The translations under genes and the position numbers were made by a program. Below the pieces are notes generated by a model. It was not told the DNA's origin. It saw only the letters and a list, made by a program, of their open reading frames with translations, and did not search any database. 64,000 bases of DNA from Sorex araneus (lineage: Eukaryota; Chordata; Mammalia; Eulipotyphla; Soricidae): NCBI RefSeq assembly GCF_027595985.1, contig NC_073303.1:328103679-328167678 (forward strand). Direction: 5' to 3'. This document shows, piece by piece, positions 45,268 to 56,449 of the stretch. How positions within the stretch are numbered: position 1 is the first letter of the stretch; each line of letters begins with the position of its first letter.

Positions 45268-45422
45268 CCCTTTTCAGTTTTTGAGTCCTCAGGCTTTACT
45301 CCTGGGTCTGGTCTCAGGGATCACTGCTGGTGGGCTCAGGGGACCATGGGAGGTGCTGGGGATTTAACCTGTGTTGGCTGCTTGCAAGGCAAGTGTCCTG
45401 CCCACTGTGCTATCACTCAGGG
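45268..45422 (-). repeat. Old SINE type A
   Basis: Moderately diverged copy. The head reads GAGTGATAGCACAGTGGGCA on the minus strand. Confidence 0.7.
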
Positions 45423-45852
45423 TGCCTATCTCTGTTCTTTTTAATAAAAAACTCTTCCAGATTTCTGAGTAAAATAGTTAATATAGTTGGTTCTATTAAG
45501 TGCCGTTCCCCCACCCACCACCCCTGCAGCCTCCTCCCTTTATACCCTGCCCTGCGCTTTCTGGGTCATTAGCATCCTGATGAGTCTCTCTAAGGATAGG
45601 AGTGTCCAGTTTGATAAGATCTGCACCACAACATGAAAGCTAGGCCATCTAGTCTAATTGCCTGCTCTCTCACTTCCTATTACTAATCTCATAATTGATA
45701 AGAAAGTTCTAGAATGAGTGACAGTGGCAGTGGCATTGCTATCTCTTTGATAAACATCTTTCTCATAAGGCAATGAATTGCTTGAGTAGAGTTGAGATGA
45801 AAAAGAGACAAAATGAGACTTTAATGAGAATTTTTTTAAAATAATTTGGGGA
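45423..45852. other. Non-coding stretch, no recognised element
   Basis: No supported gene or repeat. Confidence 0.5.
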
Positions 45853-46024
45853 TGGTGTTTGGAGTCTTACCTATTGGTGTTCAGGGACTATTCCTTGTTC
45901 TGGGCTCAGGAAATGGCTGACAGCTGATTGTATTCAACGGACCATATGTGCTCCTGGGAATTCCAGGCAGGATTGGTCAGATGCAAGGCAAGCATCGTAA
46001 CCTTTGTGCTATCTCTGTCGCCCC
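45853..46024 (-). repeat. Old SINE relic
   Basis: Diverged type A-like copy ending GGGGCGACAGAGATAGCACA on the minus strand. Confidence 0.6.
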
Positions 46025-46153
46025 TACATTGAAAATTTAAGTCTCAGGTGTAGGTAAGATTTAATAACTGGTCTTAAGGTAGTGTAAAGGGAAGACATAA
46101 TTTTTATATCAGATATGTGATTATTAAATTTATAACAAAATAAAATAATGATA

Positions 46154-46327
46154 GGGGGCTAGAGCAATAGTACAGCGGGTAGGGCATTTGCCTTGCATGT
46201 GACCGACCCGGGTTCAATCCCCAGCATCCTATATGGTCCCCTGAACACTGCTAGGAGTAATTCCTGAGTGCAGAGCCAGAAGTAACCCTTGTTCACCACC
46301 GGGTGTGACCCAAAAAAACAAAAAAAA
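46154..46327 (+). repeat. SINE type A
   Basis: Complete copy with an A-rich tail. AATGATA on both sides is the likely target-site duplication. Confidence 0.92.
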
Positions 46328-46430
46328 ATGATATACAAATCTAGTAGCATCATTAAGGCATTTCAGCAAACCAATGGAATTTACTCTGGAAGTAGTAAAA
46401 ATTGGAAATAATTGTATATTGTTCTCTGGC

Positions 46431-46948
46431 AGAGAGTCTCTTGCCCATGGCCTCTTGGAGGGGATGTGCTCCAGCTTCCCTCCCCGCCCCAAGCAGAGCC
46501 CCCGGCAGCTGAAGACCTCCGGAACCTAGCTACAGCCATGCTCAAGGCCCCTCTACACACGTTTGGACAAGCCTCATGCATGATGGTATCGGCAGAGGAA
46601 CCCAGGTGTGTGTAATCCCATCAACGGCCAACATCCGGAGACTTAAAAGCAAGCTCCCAGAAGTGCACAGCCGCAAAGCGGCCACACTATCTTATAACCT
46701 ACTTCTCCCTCTGGGAGAAACTGGGAAGCTACTGAGACTTTCCTGCCCACATGGGAGAGCCTCGCAAGCTTCCCATGGTGTATTCATATGCCAAAGCCAG
46801 TAACAAGCTGGGTTTCATTTCCCTGACCCTAAAAGAGCCTCCAATGTGGCATTGTTAGGAAGGCCGAGTAGAGAGAGGCTTCTAAAATCTCAGGGATAGG
46901 ATGAATGGAGAGGTTACTAAGACTGCTTGAGAAATTTGACAATCAATG

Positions 46949-46996
<48 letters not shown>
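46431..46996 (+). mobile_element. (GAT)n-tailed composite retroposon, 566 bp, with perfect 11-bp target-site duplication
   Basis: TGTTCTCTGGC occurs at 46420-46430 and 46997-47007, so the boundaries are exact. Order: a GC-rich head of unknown origin (about 46431-46690); a SINE B-like body (GGGAGAGCCTCGCAAGCTTC, then ATATGCCAAAGCCAGTAACA); a further segment with GAGGCTTCTAAAATCTCAGG; and a tail of about 16 GAT units with no poly(A). It has no coding capacity and must have been moved in trans. Confidence 0.9.
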
Positions 46997-46998
<2 letters not shown>

Positions 46999-47007
46999 TT
47001 CTCTGGC

Positions 47008-47298
47008 TAGGTAGGAGTAGTGTATAGGGTAGCAAAAGTAAAGAAATGATAGAAGAGAAAAGGAGAGCTGAAGAAGACCCAGGAAGAATTTTTCCATTTG
47101 TCTTTGACCTGTGTCATTGGTTTCTACTAAATCAAGTTACCATATATTACTACAGCAAGTAAATCCAAGGAGCTATGAGACTATTTACAGATATTTTTAA
47201 CTTTTCTATTTCTATCTTGGCCTCTGTCTAGTTTGAAAGCCTATAAGAATCCATCTTGGTGCACTCCTTATTTAATATATAGAAAGATATGCTCTGTT
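47008..47298. other. Non-coding stretch, no recognised element
   Basis: No supported gene or repeat. Confidence 0.5.
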
Positions 47299-47309
47299 AT
47301 TGAAGGAGT

Positions 47310-47414
47310 AAAGAGAGGCTTCTAAAATCTCAGGGCTAGGACGAATAGAGACGTTACTGAGACCGCTTGAAAAATTCGAAGATTAATGGGATGATGATGA
47401 TGATGATGATGATG
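47310..47414 (+). mobile_element. 5'-truncated copy of the (GAT)n composite with perfect 11-bp target-site duplication
   Basis: ATTGAAGGAGT at 47299-47309 and 47415-47425 encloses only the last 105 bp of the family (from AGAGAGGCTTCTAAAATCTC to (GAT)n). This 5' truncation with target duplication is typical of target-primed reverse transcription. Confidence 0.9.
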
Positions 47415-47425
47415 ATTGAAGGAGT

Positions 47426-47885
47426 TATAGTGGTTTATTTATTTTTCAAATAGTGATACATCTAGTAGCATGCCACTCAAGTATTGTTTGAGAGCTAGTA
47501 GCACCAAAGGCTACTTGTTAGAAATTTGTTAGAAATCTCAGGCAGTGCCTTGATGTGCAGAATTAGAATCTGCTTTCAAGAAGATCTCCATAAGATTCAT
47601 GTGCACATTAGAATTTGAGAGTACCAAGTTAACTTCTTAAGTTGGCATTCCTTTGGAACATCATCTATTCCCAGATGACAGATTTCCTAAAATTTGTTTA
47701 ATTGGGGGTAGTGCTGTTGTTTCACTGTTAATCCACTATCATTTAATCCTCACAAGAAATCTTTGAGAAACCTTATACTTCTATTGCAGCTGACATTAGT
47801 TAAGTAAAATATCCAGGGTCACACAGCTGGTAAATGGTGAAGACTTTCTACTTCAGTTTGTCCATTCCAAAATCTGTTTTATGTT
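47426..47885. other. Non-coding stretch, no recognised element
   Basis: No supported gene or repeat. Confidence 0.5.
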
Positions 47886-48051
47886 TTGCCCTGCCCTTCT
47901 TGGTGGTGGGGATACACTTGGCAGTGTTCACATTTTCTAGGCTGGTGTGTATGGGTTGCTCCCAGTAGTGCTTAGGGGACCATGTGGCACTTCAACCTAG
48001 GTCTCCTGCACACAAAGCATGTACTCCAGCTCACTGAACTGTCACTGACCC
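47886..48051 (-). repeat. Old SINE relic
   Basis: Diverged type A-like copy on the minus strand. Confidence 0.55.
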
Positions 48052-48162
48052 CAAAGTCTTTTTTTCTCTACCTTTGTTATTATTTCTTTTTTCTTGAGTT
48101 TCATCACGAGCAATTGTCTAAGCATTAAATGAGTAAAACATATTTTTAAAAAGTAAGGCTGT

Positions 48163-48344
48163 GAGGCCAGAAAGATAGTACAGTAGGTAGGACTCATGCA
48201 GCTGACCGGGGTTCGACACTTTGCATCCCATATATTCTCTTCCACCTTCCCTCCAACCCACCAGGAGTAATTCCTGAGTGCAGAGTCAGGAGTAACCCCT
48301 GGGCTTACTTCTGAGTGTGAACCAAAGCAAACAAACAAACAAAC
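48163..48344 (+). repeat. SINE type A, older, with target-site duplication
   Basis: AAAAGTAAGGCTGT at 48149-48162 and AAAAGTAAGGTTGT at 48345-48358 enclose it. The tail is (AAAC)n. Confidence 0.88.
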
Positions 48345-48358
48345 AAAAGTAAGGTTGT

Positions 48359-49323
48359 AAAAGAGAACCTTTTTGGATTATTTTAAGAGAAAGAAGTTTT
48401 CCTATAATTTTTTCAGATAATCTTTAATGCTTGATGAAAAAGGCAAGATGACAGAGTCCAGTTTTATTGGTTCTTGACTTTTGGTGTAGCTGCAAGAAAT
48501 GAAAAGATTGTATCTTGTCATGCACACACTTCATCCTGACCATCAGCCAACTTGCATTTTGTTGCTTCTGAGGCAGGACCCATCTGTTCCAACCTATGCT
48601 GAACCAGGTGCTAAGAGCAGTACTGATTATGTTATGCTGAGGTTGCCCATATGCCTCCATGCAAACTGTAGTTTGAGAGCTGTGAAACTATTTGCATTTT
48701 CAATCTCTCAGATGGCTTTGTACAAAAGCAGTGCCAATAGGCTGTTATGAATGCTTTATAGTTGCCAGAAGAATATAGACCTTATCAGTCAAATTACTAA
48801 GGAATTATTGTGTTTTCAGGATAGCTGTATATTTTTTTCCAGGAGGGGTACAAATGAAGAAAGTTCACAGAACACTTAAAATGAGTCAGCTTATCATTTG
48901 TTCGTGGAAAAACTCATTCAGAAAAAAAGGGATAAAAGCCAAAGCAACTGAATCTGAGGCTGAAAGATCCTGTCACCTTGGCTCTGACATTGTATCAGAT
49001 TGGTTAGTTTCCAGTCAAGTAATGCCCAGTGGCAGTCTCCCCTGAAGGAGCGCTACTAGCGGAACTGGACCAAACATTAACTGAGAGTGGGGCATGTTCC
49101 AGTATCCTTTAGAGTAGAAGTGAGTGTGTATGAAGGAGGAGGCATCTTTTTCAGTTGTTAGGGGAAGCATTAAGGTTTCTTGAGTGACCTGATCACTATT
49201 TTTATACTTGGTTGGTTCATACATTTTAAGAAGACTGAATTTGTTGTTGGAGGAAACCTGATTCTTGCAGATCTCTTTTATATTGGCGAGATAAATTATA
49301 TTTATCTCTTATATTGACCAGTC

Positions 49324-49326
<3 letters not shown>
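48359..49326. other. Unique non-coding stretch upstream of the AKAIN1 CpG island
   Basis: A minus-strand AATAAA at 48463-48468 and a short frame at 48424-48660 suggest a possible retrocopy relic, but no parent gene was recognised. Nothing else is supported. Confidence 0.4.
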
Positions 49327-49377
<51 letters not shown>

Positions 49378-49391
49378 CATATATATATATT
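49327..49391. repeat. (CA)n/(TA)n microsatellite
   Basis: About 21 CA units run directly into a TA/CATA run. Confidence 0.97.
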
Positions 49392-49639
49392 TAAGTGAGG
49401 GGTTTGGAAACCTTTAGCTTAGAAGCTTCTAGAAGAAGATTGGTCACATCCTCTTCTAGTGACAATCTCTGCACACGCCCCTTGTTACCCTATCCTAACC
49501 GTTCCTCGGAGTCCCAGAGTGGCCTCATGCTCCCCAACGACCCATTAACTTGGAAGCCCCACCCTTCAGTCCAACTTGGGGGACTCAGAGTCCGTCTTCA
49601 GAGTTAAGACTCTTGGAGTTGAAAAAAACGAGAGAAAAG

Positions 49640-50540
49640 GAAAGGTTGGGGGTGGGGTGGGGTGGGGTGGGGAGGCAAACTCATCCCAAATGTCAGTCTA
49701 ATATCCAGCAGGCGAGCGACAGCAGGTAATTAGAGGCAATTAGCGCCGTCTCCCGCGGGGAGCCAGGCAATTACCTTTCCCTGCCTTCCCCGCGTCCTTC
49801 CTCCCGAGGCAGCGGTCAGAGTGCGCTGCTCCCGGGGCAGGCTCGCGGCGTCTCCTCCTCCCGCGGCGCGTGGTGGAGGCCGAGCGCGCGGCCGCGGCCG
49901 AGCCGGGAGCTGTCCGCGGTGCTGAGCGCCTCGCCGGCGGCCCGCGCGGACGCCCCCGACACCGGCCTTCCTCCGCCCCGCGCGCGTCCGCCCGCGTCGC
50001 TGCATCTCGGGGCGCTGCGGCCGGACGAGATCATGGTCTTCGCTCCAGGTACCCCTACACTTTTCTTCTTCCCTAGTGGCCATCGGGGGCGGAGAGGCGG
50101 AGGGCGCGGGTGGGAAAAAGGGCCTCTCCCGAAGTCCCCCTGACACGTCTACGAGTGAGGAGTCGGCGTGCGAGGGGAGGGAGTTTCTTTGTGCGTCTTC
50201 GACCCTCCGCCGCGTCTGCCCTAGGTGTCCTCTAAGCAGTTTCCGTTACTATCCTGTAGCTGCTCCTCGGGAGCCCCGGCGCCGACGCGGTGGTCTGCAG
50301 GGTGGAGAGGTGGAGCTGGAGGCTCTTTCGGTGGGATTCTCCATCTCGGCCATCCCCCCCGCCGCCCGCTGCAGAAGTGGCTGCATGACCCAGTTCCTCC
50401 CGAGAAGAGTGTTCTGAGCCCAGGGGGGTGGGTTTCGAGGGCCAGAGGAGCAGCACTCTTCCAAGAATTAGATCCGAAACTCCCGCTGGACGCTGCAGCT
50501 TTGAGGCTGCTGCTGCGGCGGCGCCACTGGCAGTTGCAGT
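49640..50540 (+). promoter_or_regulatory. AKAIN1: CpG island promoter of AKAIN1
   Basis: Dense CpG, including GCGGCCGCGG near 49890, from about 49735 to 50130 and thinning by 50540. It surrounds the AKAIN1 start codon. A G-run block (TGGGG units, 49647-49673) with G-quadruplex potential lies just upstream. The transcription start is not determined. Confidence 0.8.
50033..50048 (+). CDS. AKAIN1: AKAIN1 first coding exon (partial gene)
   Basis: ATG-GTC-TTC-GCT-CCA-G is followed at once by the splice donor GTACCC (50049-50054). It encodes M-V-F-A-P plus the first base of a Gly codon. This is how I remember the human A-kinase anchor inhibitor 1 (69 residues, MVFAPGEK..), an amphipathic-helix peptide that binds the PKA regulatory subunit and interferes with its anchoring by AKAPs. 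The ATG lies in a CpG island, on the same strand as ZBTB14 and downstream of it, as in human 18p11.31. The later exons were not found and probably lie beyond the window. The exon's 5' end is unknown. Confidence 0.8.
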
Positions 50541-51899
50541 GTCCTTTTCCCTTTTTTCTTTGAACTGGCAGTAAAGCACTTTAGTGCCTTTGCTGCTAAC
50601 CGAGTTACAAGTTGGAAGACAGTCAGAATTGTCTGTGTTTGACCAGCTTATTATCACGTGCTTGCGTTTGAGTTCGCCTCCCTCCATCCCCCAGCGAGGA
50701 CCTAGTGGTGCTAGTTTCAGGTACGGTCAGGTGCAATGAGGGAGTAGCAGGGAAAAGCAGCATCACTGGCAATGAATGATGTTGTCTTTAGGGGTAGATA
50801 GTCTTCTTCATCTCCAACACCTCCCCTTTTAAATTTCAGGCTATTCTTATTCAAGAACACTGAGTATTGGGCTAATTTAGAACTCTTTCATTTGTTTTGG
50901 TTCTTTAACTGGAAAGGTCGCATTACATTTCCATTACATTTACTGTGTCCACATGGCTGGGGGATGGGAGATCTAATGCATTTCGGGACATTAAAAAATT
51001 GAGTCTAGGCTTCAAAAATGTTAACAGGACTTGGGAAATGGAAGTCACAAACCAGAGTATGAGGTGGGGAGGTAGGAAAAAATTTCATCTCTGATACTCC
51101 TTACAGGCAGTAACTGGGAGCAACACCTTAGAGAAAAGCCCTGAGTACACAGCTGCTGATCCCAAGCAACTCAAAAGGGGGAAATTGTTCTGTACAGTGA
51201 AGAGTATTCAATCAGCATAGGGTGTGTGGAGTTGGAAAATAACAATTCTTTGTTGCAGTTACAAATCACTTAACACTTTACACAAAGCACTTCACATGCT
51301 GTTTCCTTAATTTCAGCTTCAAATTACCCTGTGAAGTAAGCAATGTTTTTCTGTTGTACCACCCCAGGGAGACTGGCTTCAGTGTCAGCCCCAACCATCT
51401 TTAGCTAAACACCTTCAATTTTTGCCCTATCCCATAGAGCCAGGGCAAAATGAGCCATTTGGCGAAATGTCTCTGCTCAGTCTGAGCGTGTAAGGCAGAT
51501 TTTGGTTCAAGGTTAGACGCAGATAAAGGGAAGTCCTTCCCTTGGAAAGGTGGAGCATGTGTTGGTGTTGTTCAGAGTTAGAGTTGTTGGATGACGTTAA
51601 CTAGGTATTTCCTAGGAATGTGAATATGGGTGTAGGGTTTTCTTATGTGTGGTTAGGAACATTGGGGATTGACTTAAACTCCTCACTCTTTGGATGGGGT
51701 ATATTTTTCCATATTTCTTCCAACTTTTGCTTTCATATTTACCCCATAACAACAGTAGTTGTTATTCATAGAAACAACGTAAATTAACCTGAGTAGATTT
51801 AGATAGGAGATGTGGAGAGACACATGTTGGACCATTTCTTCAATTTTGAGATATTTTAAATAATATCTCATGAGCACTTTGGGTCAGTAAGAACAGTTT
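50541..51899. other. Intronic stretch, no recognised element
   Basis: No repeat or exon supported. Confidence 0.5.
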
Positions 51900-52068
51900 T
51901 TTTTTTCTTTTTGAGTCACACGCGGCAATGTACAGGGGTTACTCCTGGCTTTGCACTCTGGAATTACTCCTGGCAGTGCTTGGGGGACCATTTTGGATGC
52001 TGGGAATTGAACTCGGGTCGGCTGCATATAAGGCCAATGCCCTGCCCACTGTACAATGGCTCCAGCCT
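51900..52068 (-). repeat. SINE type A
   Basis: Near-complete minus-strand copy. AGAACAGTTT on both sides is the likely target-site duplication. Confidence 0.9.
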
Positions 52069-53411
52069 CAATTAGAACAGTTTCAAGTAAATCGGTTTAC
52101 CTCTTGCTGATTTTCTATCTTGCAACTCATTTAGTGATATTCTGAAAGAAAATCAGAACAATGAATTATTTTTAAAATTTAAAGAATTTAATCTCATTTT
52201 GAGGACTGTTGTTACCCAGAGCTCTATATTATAGGGATCGAGATGTTTTGTAAGAGTTCCTGGAAATACACCCCACTCCTTTCTTCAGGTCTAACTCAGG
52301 AAGGGAGGGAACAGACAAATATACAATTATTATTCCCAATTAAATAAATAAAGTTAAATACTCCAAGGTGAATGTAACAATGAATTTAAAAGGACCTATT
52401 TATATAATTGGGTCATTGCTTTTCAAAACCAATGATTACTTTTTGGATTTTGATGAAGAGAAACAGGCAGTCAAGTTGTAGTTCTGGACTTGCCTCTATG
52501 TATTGGGCTGCCTTTGAAGAATTATGCTACATTTTTGCTTATCTTTGAGATAAACATAAAAAGGTGATTAATTCATAAAACAATTTTGAGTCCAAAAGTA
52601 TAAGGGAAAGTAGAGGAAATGGAGCTGGACTTTATATCGTCCTAATTAGGATAAGCTTTATATTGTATAAAATGCCCTTATATTCTTTTATGTTGATTAG
52701 TGTTAGATTATAAGAAATAGGGCTTAGGTAATGGCAAGTTATTTTGATGTAGTCTCATAATTATCTTATATAGGACAGATAATCCAGTCCTATGCCTTAT
52801 CTCTTTCTTGTACCATTACTTATATATTTTGACATTTTGGAAGGACTTTAACTTAGGAAATATAAATTTTTAAATCTCTTAAAAGCAAGGGACCACAAAA
52901 ACTAATTACTTAAGAACTTAGTTGTCTGTAGTCCTTTACTTATTTATTCTTTTCACTAAAGGACTGATAAAAATTATTAATAAACAAAATCTTTAAGTAT
53001 CATGCTTCTCTAAATACAGATAGAATTAAGCTAGGGCAAAATAAGGCCTCCTGTTTTCTAGATCTTGTATTTAGCTCTTTCTGCCTTCTGTAACCCCAAA
53101 CTGAAGGCACGATCTTTCTTTCTAGGAGGTCAGTGCCTTATCCATCAGGCCACTGGGGCCTGCAGGATCTTTCTAGATCAGTATGAGATTTTAGTGACAT
53201 ACCCCCAAGGCCAAAATAATGAGAGAGATAAAACCAATATGCAAATTATTATTGATAATTATTAAATCATTAGTCATTTAATCATTATTTAATTATTATT
53301 CTCATAATTAATTATTTAAAAATGTTTTTGTTCCTGCATATAGAAGAGGCCCAGCAGAGTCCATTGTTCTAGCCAAAAGCTTTCATTTTGCAGGGGAAAA
53401 TAAAGTTTCTT
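52069..53411. other. AT-rich intronic stretch
   Basis: A short SINE-like scrap near 53130-53165 is possible. No gene is supported. Confidence 0.45.
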
Positions 53412-53425
53412 GAAGGAGAGTTTTT

Positions 53426-54214
53426 TTTTTTATTTTTTAAATTTTTAAATTTTTTAAAATTTTTAATTAGTGAATCACCGTGAGGGTACAGTTACAGATT
53501 TATACATTTTTGTGCTCATGTTTCCCCCATACAAAGTTCGAGAACCCATCCCTTCACCAGTGCCCATTCTCCACCACCAGTAAACCCAGCATCCCTCCCA
53601 CCCTCCCCAGTCCCGTCTCCCCCCACCCCACACTGCCACTATGGCAGGGTATTCTCTTTCGTTCTCTCTCTCTGATTAGGTGTTGTGGTTTGCAATAAAG
53701 GTGTTGAGCAGCCATTGTGTTCAGTCTCTAGACTACATTCGGCACGCATCACCCCTCCCCTGCATGACCTCCGACCACATTTTACTTGATGTTCCCTTCT
53801 CTGAGTTGCCCAGAATGAGAGAACAGCCTCCAAGCCATGGAGTCAACTACTATTCTTGGATGTTAGACTCCTAGTCTATTATTTTATATTCCACAGATGA
53901 GTGCAATCTTTCTATGTCTGTCTCTCTCTTTCTGACTCATTTCACTTAGCATGATACTTTCCATGCTGATCCACTTATATGCAAACTTCATGACCTCATT
54001 TTTTCTAACAGCTGCATAGTATTCCATTGTATAGATGTACCAAAGTTTCTTCAGCCAGTCATCTGTTCTAGGGCACTTGGGTTTTTTCCAGATTCTGGCT
54101 ATTGTAAACAGTGCTGCAATGAACATATAAGTGCAGATGTCATTTCGACTATACTTTTTTGCTCCTCTGGGATATATTCTCAGCAGTGGTATTGCTGGGT
54201 CAAATGGGAGCTCA
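53426..54214 (-). mobile_element. L1, 5'-truncated, with perfect 14-bp target-site duplication
   Basis: GAAGGAGAGTTTTT lies at 53412-53425 and 54215-54228. The minus strand encodes the last ~115 residues of ORF2 almost unbroken ([72 protein letters not shown]), then the 3' UTR and an A-rich tail. It is a young copy. Confidence 0.95.
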
Positions 54215-54228
54215 GAAGGAGAGTTTTT

Positions 54229-55103
54229 GATTTCCATATGGTACTATTGCATTTGTGAGGGCACAAATAAGATAGGAACGTCAAGGCATTCTTATCAGTC
54301 AAGGCATTCTTAATCCATAGAAGGAAAAGGAGAGAAGAAACTAAACTAAACTACTGGAATGGTTATTGGGTGAAAAAAAACAACACAAGAGAATGTGAGG
54401 AGATTCCTTAATCTGTTGCTGGGAGTAAAAAAGGATATGATTACAAATACATTTGTCTTTACAATATTATATTTTTATCCAAAGAATTACAAACTATGAA
54501 AAATCAGATTTGCAATGCCTCCTCCTTTGAGGAAGAGCTAATAAAGAATAAAGTGGATAGTGAGGACAGACTTTTTTTTTTAGCTTTGGATCACTCCCAC
54601 ATTCATTCCTCAGTGATTAGTGTGTCCTTTAGGAATTAATGGACCTCTTTATGGTTGTGCCTAATATATACTTGTTTGGATAGCCTCCAAGCATTACATA
54701 TTGTTCACAAAGATATTTATCTTCTTTTGCAAATGATCTGAGCAAGAGATGATGGCAATGATTTCTGGAGGGAATAGTAATGGAATAGTTGTATGCAATT
54801 AGAAAACCAAGCCTTGGCTTTTAAGAGTACTTTGAAAATGTTTGAGCACAGTAAATAAGTATTTAGCAACAGTAGAGATAGCTGTCAAAAATACTTAGGA
54901 AAATATCTTAGTTGTTGAAAGGTAGTTATAGCTTTTATTTGTAAACTTGTTACTCATTTATGACAGATCAATGAAAAAATAAATTATGTAAGACTATATT
55001 AAATGTAGGATCTATAACTTGTAAACCCTAAAGATTCTCTTTTCATGTGAGTGTACTGAACTACATCTTGAGCTCTAGATTTTTAAAATTTTTATTAATT
55101 ATT
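54229..55103. other. AT-rich intronic stretch
   Basis: No supported gene or repeat. Confidence 0.5.
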
Positions 55104-55282
55104 GTTATTTTTTTATTTTGCCTTTTGGGTCACACCTGGAGATGCACAGGGGTCACTCCTGGCTCTGCACTCAGGAATTACCCCTGGTGGTAAACAGGGG
55201 ACCATATGGAATGCTGGGAATCGAACCCGGGTCAGCCTCATGCAAGGGAATCACCCTATCTGCTGTGCTATCACTCCAGCCT
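55104..55282 (-). repeat. SINE type A
   Basis: Near-complete minus-strand copy. TTTATTAAT-like flanks suggest the target-site duplication. Confidence 0.9.
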
Positions 55283-55299
55283 CTTTATTAATATTTAAA

Positions 55300-56060
55300 C
55301 AAAATTCATACATAATTTTCAGGCATACAATTTTATGAATATTAATACATGTATAGAGTTGTATAATGATCACAGAATAGTCTATTGTATCAAACAAGTA
55401 AGCTATGCAATTTGTGGTTATTTATTTCCTCTTACCCTTAGTCCTTGGTGACTATTGATTTGTTATCTATCCTTGCAGATTTGCCTATTCCAAATTTTAG
55501 GTAAATAAAATTATGCAGTGTTTAACATTTTGAAACTGACTTTTTCAAACCTCAGCGTAGTGTTATGAAGATTCATCCATGTTGACAGATTCATGTATCA
55601 AAAATTAATATAATACTTTGCATTGTATAAGTCAAAAATTACTATAATATATTGCATTGTATAACTCCACCCCTAATTGTTTATCTCTTTCACAGTAAAA
55701 GTATTTAAATTGCTTTAGATTTTTCTTGTTATTATCAGTAAAGTTGTATTAAGCATTCATATGTATTGATACATGAGCATAAATTTTCCTTTGTTTCCTT
55801 AAGTACTCAGGCTTGAAACTATTGAATTTTACTATGGAATCTGCTTTACTGTTCTCTGGAAGGGCTAACTATCTATCTCTTCATCTGTAATGTCCAAGAA
55901 TCCTAGTTGACCTGCATCCTTGTACTTGTGATAAATGCATAGAGGTACTCACTTGTTATTTTAATTTTCATTTCCCCAGTGGCTAAATTTGGATGTTTTA
56001 GGAGCTTATTTATCACATGTATATCTTTGGTTCTATCAAAAATCTTGGTCCAGCTCTTCA
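55300..56060 (-). mobile_element. Ancient L1 3' region
   Basis: Phrases such as GACTATTGATTTGTTATCTA, AAATAAAATTATGCAGTGTT and AAGATTCATCCATGTTGACA match the old L1M-type 3' UTR, from memory. A 34-bp tandem duplication lies at 55598-55665. Confidence 0.6.
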
Positions 56061-56067
56061 GACAGTT

Positions 56068-56229
56068 TTTGTTTGTTTATGTTTTGAGTCTCATCCAATG
56101 GTGCTTGGAGCTACTCCTGGCCTTGTAAGCAGGAGCTGCTTTTGGGGGTGATCAGGGGATCATATGGTGCTGGGATTGAACTTGGCTTCTAGCATGCAAA
56201 GCATGAACTCATCATTAGATCTCCAGCCC
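56068..56229 (-). repeat. Old SINE relic
   Basis: Diverged type A body and head (GCTGGGCTGGAGATCTAATG on the minus strand). Confidence 0.65.
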
Positions 56230-56449
56230 AGCTCATATTTTCGGAGGGGTGTTTGTCTTTTTATTGTTGAGTTTTGAGATTTTTTAAAAAAATATATTCA
56301 GGATAGAAATATGTTGTTGATATGTGATTTGCAAATATTCATCCTCTTTTTGTATCACTTTACTTTTCATTCCTTTAACCAACTCTTTTCACAGTAAAGG
56401 TATAGTTTTCAGTTTTCTTCTATAGGTTTTATTTTTTCCCATTTTTGTT

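Noticed and set aside
46882-47097. Minus-strand frame with a run of His residues
   Set aside because: The His run is the translated (GAT)n tail of the composite retroposon.
48424-48660. Possible processed pseudogene on the minus strand (short frame ending near an AATAAA complement)
   Set aside because: No parent gene, poly(A) tract or target-site duplication could be recognised.
49730-50146. 138-residue minus-strand frame over the AKAIN1 CpG island
   Set aside because: Arg/Gly/Ala-rich composition is expected from CpG islands; the strand is opposite to the recognised AKAIN1 exon.
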